Origin: Cellvibrionaceae bacterium
Lineage (GTDB): Bacteria > Pseudomonadota > Gammaproteobacteria > Pseudomonadales > Cellvibrionaceae
Direction: 5' to 3'
Assembly (NCBI GenBank): GCA_030597965.1
Contig: JAUVQU010000104.1
Span: 1-8,080, forward strand
DNA: 8,080 nucleotides
Each line of letters starts with the position of its first letter. Position 1 is the first letter of the stretch. This document shows, one piece after another, positions 1-6,491 of this stretch. The notes under the pieces are model-generated. The model searched no databases. It was not told where the DNA came from and was given only the letters and a program-made list of their open reading frames with translations. The position numbers and the translations under genes were made by a program.

Positions 1-158
1 AGGATACGGCCTGGGGCTTGCTCAATGCCGTGACCGAATACGTCGATCATGAAAAACGCGCACGCAGTAACGATACCCGCATGGACTCTGCCTGGTTCGG
101 CCAAGGCGCACAGCTAAAGCAGGAAGCGCTCAACGTGGCTCTGGCCTTGGTCAGCTAA
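1..158 (+). CDS. DUF932 domain protein, C-terminal end (partial)
   Basis: Only the last 51 codons are present; the reading frame starts at base 3 and ends with TAA at 156-158. The translated end reads DTAWGLLNAVTEYVDHEK, followed by RSNDTRMDSAWFGQG and a short helix ending in LALVS. I recognise this as the conserved C-terminus of the DUF932 / phage-plasmid-like protein family (TIGR03299), which commonly sits beside recombination genes in phages, plasmids and integrative elements. Its biochemical role is not known to me. It lies upstream of, and in the same direction as, the small gene, ERF gene and YqaJ gene, so it was probably the first visible member of that module. A strong terminator follows it. 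The family call rests on pattern recall, not a search. Confidence 0.85.
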   Translation, partial: DTAWGLLNAVTEYVDHEKRARSNDTRMDSAWFGQGAQLKQEALNVALALVS

Positions 159-218
159 CTATTAACGGCGTCGCCACCACGTTACTTGCTGATCTACCTC
201 ACTAACGTCACCCCATAG

Positions 219-251
219 ACGCCCAGCTCTTAACCGGCTGGGCGTTTTTTT
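219..251 (+). terminator. Intrinsic terminator after the DUF932 gene
   Basis: A perfect 9-bp stem (ACGCCCAGC at 219-227 paired with GCTGGGCGT at 237-245) encloses a 9-base loop and runs into seven T residues at 245-251. This is a textbook rho-independent terminator. It ends the DUF932 transcript. The Shine-Dalgarno sequence of the next gene starts only five bases after the T-tract, so downstream expression needs read-through, antitermination or a promoter that I do not see. Confidence 0.85.
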
Positions 252-265
252 GTTTGGAGGCCTAT

Positions 266-436
266 ATGGCACTGCTACACCACGACCTCGACTTAGCTCT
301 TACCCAGCTCACAGAAAGCCTTCTGACCCAAGACCAAACCCAGGCAACCACCTATGTCATGGCGAAAGGCCAGTTTTACCGCGCGGAGCTTCGGCTTGTG
401 CCGGTCTCCCCCGATCAGTTGCCCAGCGATATCTAA
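266..436 (+). CDS. Small hypothetical protein (56 aa) of the recombination module
   Basis: The ATG at 266 is preceded by GGAGG at 256-260 with a 5-base spacer, which decides this start over an in-frame TTG at 254. The product is a soluble-looking 56-residue protein beginning MALLHHDLDLALTQLTESLL, with acidic and leucine-rich helical character at the N-terminus and a C-terminal part ending VPVSPDQLPSDI. There is no signal peptide, membrane segment, cysteine cluster or nuclease motif. It ends 30 bases before the ERF start, and the good ribosome site and tight packing suggest it is real and co-expressed with ERF. Small accessory proteins often lie between DUF932 and single-strand annealing genes, but I do not recognise this family and assign no function. 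Confidence 0.65.
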   Translation: MALLHHDLDLALTQLTESLLTQDQTQATTYVMAKGQFYRAELRLVPVSPDQLPSDI

Positions 437-466
437 CCCCCATACCGTTTTTTAAGGAGAGTCTTC

Positions 467-1216
467 ATGGCGAACAAGACACAGATGGTCACTCAAGAGG
501 CATCGTCTCTCCAGGCGGTGCCGCCTACTTCTTCTTCATCAACCACTGACAGTACCGCCATTATCCAAGTGATCGAGCGCGCGGCGCTTAACCCGGATGT
601 CGATATCGACAAGATGGAGCGCCTGCTGCAAATGCAGGAGCGGGTAATGGATCGTCAAGCCATGATGGCGTACAGCGCTGCCATGGCTGCGATGCAAACC
701 GAGCTGCCCAGCATTGAAGAGCGTGGGCAAACCAATAACGGCTGCTATGCCACGCTGGAGGATATCGTCGATACCGTGCGGCCCATCCTGCAAAAGTACG
801 GCTTTGCGGTGAGTTTCCGTATTCAGACCCAGGAACGCGGTATTCAGGTCACGGGCGTGCTAATGCACAAGGACGGCCACCGAGAAGAGACCAGCATGCT
901 GCTGCCTGCTGACATGAGCGGTAACAAGAATGCCGTCCAGGCGTTTGGTTCGTCCACCAGCTACGGCAAGCGCTACGTACTGTGCGCATTGCTTAACATC
1001 ACCACACGCGGGCAAGACGATAACGGCCAGACCAGTACACGTGCAGCCGTGAAGAGGGTCACGGCCTTCCAGGCGGGGCAGATTCAGCGTTTGATCAGCC
1101 AGTGCCCAGCCACCACGCAAGAGTGGTTCAGCGGCAAATACGGTGCTGCGGTTCAGGTGCCTCAGGCGGACTTCGACAAGCTCCGCGCATCCCTCACTAA
1201 GCGAGCCGTGAAATAG
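467..1216 (+). CDS. ERF-family single-strand annealing protein
   Basis: This 249-residue protein matches the ERF superfamily of phage recombinases (Pfam ERF). These proteins bind single-stranded DNA, form rings and anneal complementary strands during phage recombination and replication. A serine/threonine-rich leader (residues about 10-30) is followed by the core at roughly 33-180. The core carries the helical MAYSAAMAAMQTELPSI segment (67-83), the family hallmark YATLEDIVDTVRPIL (94-108) and a GSSTSYGKRYVLCALLNI helix (161-178). The C-terminal third (190-249) is variable and basic, typical of the protein- or DNA-binding tail. AAGGAGA at 454-460 lies six bases before the ATG. The YqaJ-type exonuclease follows after 39 bases and would supply resected 3' ends for this protein to anneal. 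A decayed relative lies at about 3936-4070. Confidence 0.92.
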   Translation: MANKTQMVTQEASSLQAVPPTSSSSTTDSTAIIQVIERAALNPDVDIDKMERLLQMQERVMDRQAMMAYSAAMAAMQTELPSIEERGQTNNGCYATLEDIVDTVRPILQKYGFAVSFRIQTQERGIQVTGVLMHKDGHREETSMLLPADMSGNKNAVQAFGSSTSYGKRYVLCALLNITTRGQDDNGQTSTRAAVKRVTAFQAGQIQRLISQCPATTQEWFSGKYGAAVQVPQADFDKLRASLTKRAVK

Positions 1217-1223
1217 CGGCTCG
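1202..1223 (+). other. Hairpin across the ERF stop codon
   Basis: CGAGCCG at 1202-1208 can pair perfectly with CGGCTCG at 1217-1223. The 8-base loop contains the TAG stop of the ERF gene. No T-tract follows, so it is not an intrinsic terminator. If it forms in mRNA it could protect the upstream transcript or tune coupling to the exonuclease gene. That role is inference only. Confidence 0.35.
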
Positions 1224-1255
1224 GCCCGACCACTCATCGCCTACAGGAGGTATGT

Positions 1256-1867
1256 ATGCAGATACTCACCATGCCACAAGGCTCGCCAGAGTGGCTGGCG
1301 GCGCGTCTTGGGCGCGTCACTATGTCGGAACTCAAGGCATTGCTGGTGAATGGTAAAGGCCCCGGTGGGTTGGGTACCGGAGCCATCACCTACATGCACC
1401 AGTTGATCGGTGAGCGTATGACCGGCGAGTTGGCCGAGCCGTTTCAAGGCAACGCCCATACCAAGCGAGGGCAGGAGCTAGAGAGCGTCGCCCGCTCGCT
1501 GTATCGCGATATGACCGGTGCACCCAAGCCTAAAGAAGTAGGCCTGATCCTCAACCACAACGTGGGCTACTCACCGGATAGCTTGATTGGGACAAACGGC
1601 CTGCTGGAGATCAAAACCAAGCTGCCCAAGTTTCAGATTGAGGTGTTGCTCAATGGTGAAATTCCCGACGAGCACATGCCCCAATGCCAGGGAGGGCTCT
1701 GGGTCAGTGAACGGGAATGGATCGACTTTGTGAGCTATTGGCCGGGTATGCCGCTGTTTGTGAAGCGTGCTTACCGAGACGAGGCTCTGATCCGCACGAT
1801 TGCCGAGCGGGTTGACGCGTTCTATGCGGAAATGGAAGCGCGTATATCATTGATAAAATTGATGTAA
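1256..1867 (+). CDS. YqaJ-type (lambda Exo-like) viral recombinase exonuclease
   Basis: This 203-residue protein belongs to the YqaJ viral recombinase family, a PD-(D/E)xK nuclease family that includes lambda exonuclease. Such enzymes degrade the 5' strand of duplex ends to expose 3' tails for an annealing partner, here ERF. The N-terminus has the family QGSPEWLAARLGRVTMSE motif. The acidic helix RGQELE is at 71-76, the catalytic D108 lies in YSPDSLIG, E118 and K120 lie in LLEIKTK, and a downstream Q145 lies in MPQCQGGLWV. A perfect AGGAGG at 1245-1250 sits five bases before ATG 1256; an overlapping out-of-frame ATG at 1252 is ignored. Length is near the usual 200-230 residues. The last few residues (ISLIKLM) fall in suddenly A+T-rich DNA, so the natural C-terminus may have been replaced at an insertion junction. 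Confidence 0.92.
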   Translation: MQILTMPQGSPEWLAARLGRVTMSELKALLVNGKGPGGLGTGAITYMHQLIGERMTGELAEPFQGNAHTKRGQELESVARSLYRDMTGAPKPKEVGLILNHNVGYSPDSLIGTNGLLEIKTKLPKFQIEVLLNGEIPDEHMPQCQGGLWVSEREWIDFVSYWPGMPLFVKRAYRDEALIRTIAERVDAFYAEMEARISLIKLM

Positions 1868-2139
1868 TTGAGGATATAGCGAGGAGTATAAGCTTGAGGC
1901 ATAAAGCCGATAATAGATCACAACAGAAAAGGGAATAGCCAATAGCGCATGAACTTTTGTTCCGAAAATGCGAAAATATTAACCAGATATTCCTGTGCAG
2001 GGTGCTAGGAACAGGCTTCAGCGCGACCTTGAGCAGCTATCTCTACAAGGGTAAGCGTTTTGATTGCTCTCAAAGCCCCTAAGAATCTGATTGTTTCTTA
2101 CACATTTAGCACAGGATACAAACACGAGATACCAGATTC
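1868..2139. other. Intergenic spacer between recombination and R-M genes
   Basis: No convincing gene lies here. The stretch is A+T-rich overall, with one G+C-richer patch at about 1998-2052 that reads in one frame as a short helical peptide (RNRLQRDLEQLSLQG then a stop). This could be a gene remnant. No strong terminator is visible for the YqaJ transcript. Promoter-like hexamers for the methyltransferase are weak: TTGATT and TTGTTT occur at suitable distances, but the matching -10 boxes are poor, so none is called. Confidence 0.5.
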
Positions 2140-3012
2140 ATGAAGCTAGAAAATCACGATTTATTTGGAATAACCGCACCGAAACTCACTAAACAGGCAG
2201 AGACATTCTCTAGCGGGCAACTAATGGTCGGTGATGCTCTCACGCATTTACGAGACATGCCCGATAATTCTGTTCGATGCTGCATTACATCACCCCCTTA
2301 TTGGGGGCTTCGGGATTATGGAATCGAAAGCCAAATTGGTGCTGAAACGGACCTTAATGACTTTCTAGATAGACTAGTGGAGGTTTTTCGTGAAGTTCAT
2401 CGTGTGTTAACAAATGACGGCACCTTTTGGTTAAATATTGGGGATAGCTTCACTAGTGGTGGTCGTACTTGGCGACAAACTGATAAAAAGAATGCTGCCA
2501 GAGGTATGGACTACCGTCCCCCGACTCCTGAAGGTTTGAAGCCAAAAGATTTGATTGGAGTCCCTTGGAGACTGGCATTTAAACTTCAAGAAGACGGCTG
2601 GTATTTAAGAACAGATATAATCTGGCACAAGCCAAATGGTCAGCCTGAGTCTGTAAAAGATCGACCAACAAGAACACATGAATTTGTATTCATGTTTTCT
2701 AAAAGCGAGCGCTACTTTTATGATGTTGAAGCTGTCAAAGAGCCTACGGCTGACGGCAAGAGTCGCCGTCGCCGTTCAGTTTGGTCGATTAATACCCGTC
2801 CATTCAAAGGAGCTCATTTCGCCGTATTCCCACCTGAGCTAGTTCAAGTTTGCATGCTAGCAGGATCGGAAAAAGGCGATATGATTTTAGATCCTTTTTT
2901 TGGTTCTGGTACTGTAGGAGTGGTTGCAAATGAATTGGCCCGTAACTGGATAGGCATTGAGTTAAACAATGAATATGCCGAAATAGCCAGAGAAAGACTC
3001 AATCTTTCCTAA
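2140..3012 (+). CDS. Type II DNA methyltransferase, beta class (N4-cytosine or N6-adenine)
   Basis: This 290-residue protein is a site-specific DNA methyltransferase of the COG0863 type. The catalytic motif IV TSPPYW is at 50-55 and precedes the S-adenosylmethionine-binding motif I, DPFFGSGTVG (251-260). This order defines the beta class. WLNIGDS (97-103) and GWYLRTDIIWHKPN (153-166) are further typical segments. SPPY motifs are frequent in N4-cytosine enzymes, so m4C is favoured, but m6A cannot be excluded. The target site cannot be read from the sequence. The ATG at 2140 is the only sensible start after an in-frame stop at 2107, although no clear Shine-Dalgarno site precedes it. It converges on, and overlaps by 14 bp, a putative restriction enzyme gene, which makes a complete type II restriction-modification system likely. 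Lower G+C than the genes to the left suggests separate acquisition. Confidence 0.9.
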   Translation: MKLENHDLFGITAPKLTKQAETFSSGQLMVGDALTHLRDMPDNSVRCCITSPPYWGLRDYGIESQIGAETDLNDFLDRLVEVFREVHRVLTNDGTFWLNIGDSFTSGGRTWRQTDKKNAARGMDYRPPTPEGLKPKDLIGVPWRLAFKLQEDGWYLRTDIIWHKPNGQPESVKDRPTRTHEFVFMFSKSERYFYDVEAVKEPTADGKSRRRRSVWSINTRPFKGAHFAVFPPELVQVCMLAGSEKGDMILDPFFGSGTVGVVANELARNWIGIELNNEYAEIARERLNLS

Positions 3013-3763
3013 ATTTCCAACTTGCTCTAACGTGGCATAGAGATTTCTTCAAATGTTTTATTTGAAGCTTACGCTCTGTGCCACCGTCAAAGTAAAGTTG
3101 AAACAATTGTTCTCCATTATCGTCGAAAACTCTGCAATATCCAGGCTTAGGGGTTTGTTTACTATTTGTTTTCATCTCAAGCTGACCACCTTCAGCTTTA
3201 AGCAGTAATTTTTTGGGAATCTCTACTAGCTCATAGTAACGATTCGAACCGATGATTTTATGCCGCAAAGAAAAAATTCTATCGTAATTACTCATATGGT
3301 CAAACATCCTCTGCCTGAGCCCAGCTAAAGAGGTTTCATTTGTCCATTCGCCCTTCCCCATCTCCATAAATTTTGAAATGTGTAATTTGTCAAGTTTAAG
3401 AGATTTATCCGCTTGAGTTTTTAGTGACCATTTCTCATCACCAAAAGTCAAATCATGGCCTGCATTTCCTCTTGAGGATAAGCTGGCGTGGTGATTACTT
3501 TCATTTAAAACACGAACCATAGCATGTTCAAATTTATCTTTAGTAAATGGCTCAGCTGAGAGAGCATGATGTACTAGCAAAACGCCAGCAAAGTATTTTG
3601 CGAATTCATCGTTGAAAGGGCCATGACCATCAGCTTGCATCTCTACATCACGCTGGAGAATTTGGGTGATATCATTGAGCAAACGCAAATACCCAAGGCT
3701 TAGTGAAGAGAGACTATCCTTTATTTCATTAATCAATTGGTTATTTTCAGTCATAATCATCAT
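2999..3763 (-). CDS. Putative type II restriction endonuclease, partner of the methyltransferase
   Basis: The product is 254 residues with no signal peptide or membrane segment. The assignment rests mainly on position, since it converges on a type II methyltransferase with a 14-bp 3' overlap, and on a nuclease-like core. In that core, residues 102-117 read GHDLTFGDEKWSLKTQ: an aspartate (D104), then a strand ending in S-x-K (S113, K115). E134 lies in the following helix HISKFMEMG. This resembles PD-(D/E)xK enzymes such as Cfr10I or NgoMIV. In those the first acidic residue of the second motif is replaced by serine or cysteine and a later glutamate compensates, but the spacing here (18 residues between K115 and E134) differs from the 12-13 known there. 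Three ATG codons (3763, 3760, 3754) are possible starts and none has a clear ribosome site. The exact REase family is not recognised. Confidence 0.7.
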   Translation of the reverse strand: MMIMTENNQLINEIKDSLSSLSLGYLRLLNDITQILQRDVEMQADGHGPFNDEFAKYFAGVLLVHHALSAEPFTKDKFEHAMVRVLNESNHHASLSSRGNAGHDLTFGDEKWSLKTQADKSLKLDKLHISKFMEMGKGEWTNETSLAGLRQRMFDHMSNYDRIFSLRHKIIGSNRYYELVEIPKKLLLKAEGGQLEMKTNSKQTPKPGYCRVFDDNGEQLFQLYFDGGTERKLQIKHLKKSLCHVRASWKFRKD

Positions 3764-4351
3764 TAACTAGTAAGTTTACAGTCTATTGCTTGAGTAAATT
3801 TCTACTTCAGCAAGCTGTTACCGGCAGCTAACTCTTGCAAGCAGCACAACACCTACAAGATATAACATTTTGCTGTTACTGAAGTGAGTGGCGTATCGCT
3901 TACCAATGAGAAACTAAAGCTACGACACAGTAACGATGCTAACCTAAATTATCAAAAATTAAAAGGTAGAAAAAACCAATAATAGTTGCTATGTCACGCT
4001 GGACGACGCTGCCGATACCGTTTGGGCAATTTCAAAGATGCAACGCCTGCCTGTAATTTTCCACGACTAGATTAAATAAACGAAAACTTCAATTCAACCA
4101 AGCCTGATGAAACAACGATTTAATTAGAAAACAATTACACTAAATTTTAACTTGAATGGTATTAAAAGAGAAACCAGCACACCAAGCACAAATTTATATA
4201 TTCTCCACATCATCACGCAAGTAAAAATTTAAAAACTAGCAAAAAATCACAGGACATTTATAAGCAGCATTCACCTATGGATATACATTTTATTTATTGA
4301 AGAATGATGAGAAGTGACAAATATAAAAAATTTAATGAAAAGAGATATTTT
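3764..4351. other. A+T-rich gene-poor stretch between R-M and OLD genes
   Basis: No intact gene is visible on either strand. The region is strongly A+T-rich, especially after 4080. It contains the ERF-like fossil annotated separately and minor repeats, such as GCTGTTAC occurring twice near 3813 and 3873. The promoter of the restriction gene should lie in the first hundred bases, but no convincing pair of hexamers stands out. Confidence 0.6.
3936..4070 (+). pseudogene. Decayed ERF-family gene fragment
   Basis: The frame starting at 3975 translates to TNNSCYVTLDDAADTV, which aligns without gaps to residues 89-104 (TNNGCYATLEDIVDTV) of the intact ERF protein. At DNA level 3975-4024 and 731-780 share 38 of 50 bases by my hand count. 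The ungapped match weakens onward to a phenylalanine at 4059-4061, then meets TAG at 4068 where the intact gene has CAG. Upstream, in the same register, ATG-x-ACC at 3936-3944 matches the intact gene and is followed by in-frame TAA codons at 3945 and 3960. There is no start codon, no ribosome site and no full domain, so this is a remnant of a divergent ERF gene. Its divergence argues against a recent copy of the neighbour. Confidence 0.75.
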
Positions 4352-4386
4352 AAAAAAATAAAAAAAGGCTGCCCCACTAAGCAGCC
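4352..4386 (-). terminator. Intrinsic terminator for the OLD-family gene
   Basis: On the minus strand a 6-bp G+C-rich stem (GGCTGC with GCAGCC, plus-strand arms 4367-4372 and 4381-4386) with an 8-base loop is followed by a long T-tract, seen as A residues at 4352-4366 on the plus strand. It lies about 100 bases after the stop of the OLD-family gene, and the tail between them (4387-4482) holds nothing recognisable. Confidence 0.75.
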
Positions 4387-4482
4387 ATACTAACGAGGCA
4401 AATTTTAATTTTAAAAACGGACACAATCTGTCTTTCATCGTATTTTGATATGAATACTATCAGGGTACATTGCCTGGAGTTA

Positions 4483-6267
4483 TTACACGCTTCGGATCCA
4501 GTCAAAGCACTTCTTAAAAGCGGGCATATTTTTCTCAATATAGGCTGAGTCCATATCACGTAATCGCTGCTCTTGTTCGATAATGGCATCTTCGCCCTTA
4601 TCGTAAGTACCGATCACCTGCTCGATGCAGCCCTGCGTCCAAGCCCAAACGTTGGCCTCTTTCAGCGCGTCGTGGCTACCTTCAGCTAATACCTTGCCTT
4701 CTGCATCCGAGGCAAAACAAGCCCATACATCGGCAGCCAACCAACCGGCTTTTTTGTCGTTTTGGGGTAATCCGTTCCCATTGAGCGTAAAACCGTGGTC
4801 GGACTGTAAGCGAGCCAGTATATGCTTAGCAGCGGCCATATCCTTTGCATCCCGGTCAAGCAAACCTCCCTTGCGGGCATGAGTGTAGGTAAAGTCCAGA
4901 TCAGCCACAGCGCAAGCACGAATGCCCATGGCCGCAAGCACGAGCAGCGCCTTAGAAATATCAGCGCATGACCCCAGCGACACGAAAGCAATATGATCTA
5001 GCTCCGGCGGCAGCCCATAAAGCCGTTCGTAGGCCAACGGTAGTAGTCGGAGATCTGTTTTGCCCTCGCAGAGCACCACACGTTCGGCAAAATAAATTTC
5101 AGCCAGATTACCAAGCTCAAACAGGGTGCGGGACTGGCTTTCAGCACCGAAAATGGCTTCGTCCACCGCCTGTCGTAAAGGTTTCCTGGCGGTAACACCT
5201 TCCTCTATACTTTTATTTACAATCACCGTATCCGCAGCGTTATCCCGACTCAGCATGAGCGGCGAGTGCGTCGAAAAGACAATTTGAAATCCTGATTGAG
5301 TCAAGCAGGCCAGTGCCTTTTGCAACCGACGCACTCCTTGGGGATGCAGGTACAATTCCGGCTCGTCAATCAACAACAACCGGCGTGAAGGACTTTTGCT
5401 TTCCATGCGGCGAGTTTCTGCCAGATAACGAATCAAAGCCATCTGGATGGAGCGTTGGGTGCCAGTGCCCATCTGATCAAATCGACGCCTGTCCCCTGTA
5501 GCCTTATCTGTAACATGAAGGTCCCCAGACTTAAAGAAATCTTTTATGTCAACCACTTGCAAATCTAGATCCAACGCCAGCCCCGGAAAGAACTGTTCTA
5601 GTGCATCACTAGCATCGGTATCAAACTGCTGCAAGTGTTCAGAGCGATGATCACCATCAGCGGTCAAGATATGACGTATAGTGTCAAGGGCGGTGTTCAA
5701 TTCTGCATGCGCCTCAAGCATAGGGCCCATAATTTCATCAAGAAGATTCTTGATTGTCGAGCCTACTTTAGCCTTGCCTAAGTCTTCTCCGATATCGTGC
5801 ATAGCGTGCACAAGCAAAGGATCTGGCAGTAAGACTGAGACGGCTTGAGGAAGACCGGTTGGATAATCGCGCCAATGTTCGGGCTCATCATTATCTGGGC
5901 ATTGGTCAATATCCCAAATTTCCTTGCTCAGCGTTTTGGCGGTAGTTCCTGTTGCCACCACGCGAATCCACAAGCGGCCTTCACGGCAATAAGGTGTAAT
6001 TGCCTTACGATGTTTTTCTTGGATAATGCGGCCTAGAACATCATCAGTAACTCCATCAATGCAAGCAACAACTTCCACCGGTTGATCTGAATCATGGAAA
6101 TCTTTGATCGAAAGCGCAACTGGTTTCAACACCCAATTGAGTGCATAAAGGATGGAAGACTTACCAGCATTATTTTGACCAACCAAAGGGGTATACCCTT
6201 CTAGAGGCAACGAAACATTTTTGCAAGCGCGAAAATTCTTTATACGTAGATAGCTTAGGCAGTGCAT
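4483..6267 (-). CDS. OLD-family ATP-dependent nuclease (ABC-type ATPase plus TOPRIM)
   Basis: This 594-residue protein has the layout of OLD (overcoming lysogenization defect) family nucleases, which are about 580-600 residues long. The ATPase part shows Walker A GQNNAGKSS (30-38), an ABC-signature-like MGTGTQRS (266-273), Walker B LLLIDEPE (297-304) and a STHSP H-loop (332-336). The TOPRIM nuclease part follows with E401 in VVLCEGKTD and D456/D458 in VADLDF, the residues expected to bind catalytic metals. Relatives cleave DNA and act in phage defence, either alone (class 1, as in P2 Old) or with a UvrD-like helicase (class 2, Gabija GajA). No helicase gene is adjacent, so class 1 or a different partner is favoured. 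AAGGG at 6274-6278 lies six bases before the ATG. The upstream neighbour on the same strand is a DUF3644 gene. Confidence 0.9.
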   Translation of the reverse strand: MHCLSYLRIKNFRACKNVSLPLEGYTPLVGQNNAGKSSILYALNWVLKPVALSIKDFHDSDQPVEVVACIDGVTDDVLGRIIQEKHRKAITPYCREGRLWIRVVATGTTAKTLSKEIWDIDQCPDNDEPEHWRDYPTGLPQAVSVLLPDPLLVHAMHDIGEDLGKAKVGSTIKNLLDEIMGPMLEAHAELNTALDTIRHILTADGDHRSEHLQQFDTDASDALEQFFPGLALDLDLQVVDIKDFFKSGDLHVTDKATGDRRRFDQMGTGTQRSIQMALIRYLAETRRMESKSPSRRLLLIDEPELYLHPQGVRRLQKALACLTQSGFQIVFSTHSPLMLSRDNAADTVIVNKSIEEGVTARKPLRQAVDEAIFGAESQSRTLFELGNLAEIYFAERVVLCEGKTDLRLLPLAYERLYGLPPELDHIAFVSLGSCADISKALLVLAAMGIRACAVADLDFTYTHARKGGLLDRDAKDMAAAKHILARLQSDHGFTLNGNGLPQNDKKAGWLAADVWACFASDAEGKVLAEGSHDALKEANVWAWTQGCIEQVIGTYDKGEDAIIEQEQRLRDMDSAYIEKNMPAFKKCFDWIRSV

Positions 6268-6491
6268 GTTTAACCCTTAGTTTATTATTGAGTATCAGCT
6301 GGGCTGCGTGGAACGCAAATAAAATAAAAACATTCAGCCTTGCAGCTTTATGCCCCTCACCATTATCTTAGTCGAAAAATCAAACATCAAAACTCAATAC
6401 TTTCTTTTTTTATCAAACAAGCAACAATAAAGATTCACATCCAAATATAGCGCAAAACATTACAGCACTTTTTTTAATTAGCAAAAAAATA
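6268..6491 (-). other. Leader region between the DUF3644 gene and the OLD gene
   Basis: This 224-bp A+T-rich gap holds the putative promoter and ribosome site of the OLD-family gene. No intrinsic terminator with a stable stem follows the DUF3644 stop codon, so transcription may continue into the OLD gene. No small ORF with a credible ribosome site was seen. Confidence 0.4.
6362..6390 (-). promoter_or_regulatory. Putative sigma-70 promoter of the OLD-family gene
   Basis: On the minus strand TTGATG (plus positions 6385-6390) is followed after exactly 17 bases by GATAAT (6362-6367), five of six matches to the -10 consensus. It would start transcription about 90 bases before the ATG at 6267. The surroundings are A+T-rich, so chance matches are possible. 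Confidence 0.4.

Noticed and set aside
250..549. 99-codon frame starting with TTG and overlapping the small gene and the ERF start
   Set aside because: It starts inside the terminator T-tract, lacks a ribosome site, overlaps two better-supported genes in other frames and gives a proline/arginine-rich shadow-like peptide.
2013..2139. Promoter and controller-protein box upstream of the methyltransferase
   Set aside because: Candidate -10 hexamers match the consensus at three or fewer positions, no palindromic operator pair was found and no controller gene is present.
3241..3250. GATTCGAACC inside the restriction gene, matching the T-arm of tRNA-Ser, as a possible att site
   Set aside because: Only ten bases match, the acceptor-stem sequence is absent and it lies within an intact coding frame. 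A chance match is more likely.
3800..3885. Short inverted and direct repeats (ACTTCAG/CTGAAGT, GCTGTTAC twice) as a regulatory or mobile-element end
   Set aside because: They are 7-8 bases long, not symmetrically placed, and no transposase or insertion-sequence terminus accompanies them.
4377..4589. 70-codon minus-strand frame at the end of the OLD gene
   Set aside because: Most of it overlaps the OLD gene in another frame, it runs into the terminator hairpin, and it has no supporting ribosome site or recognisable domain.
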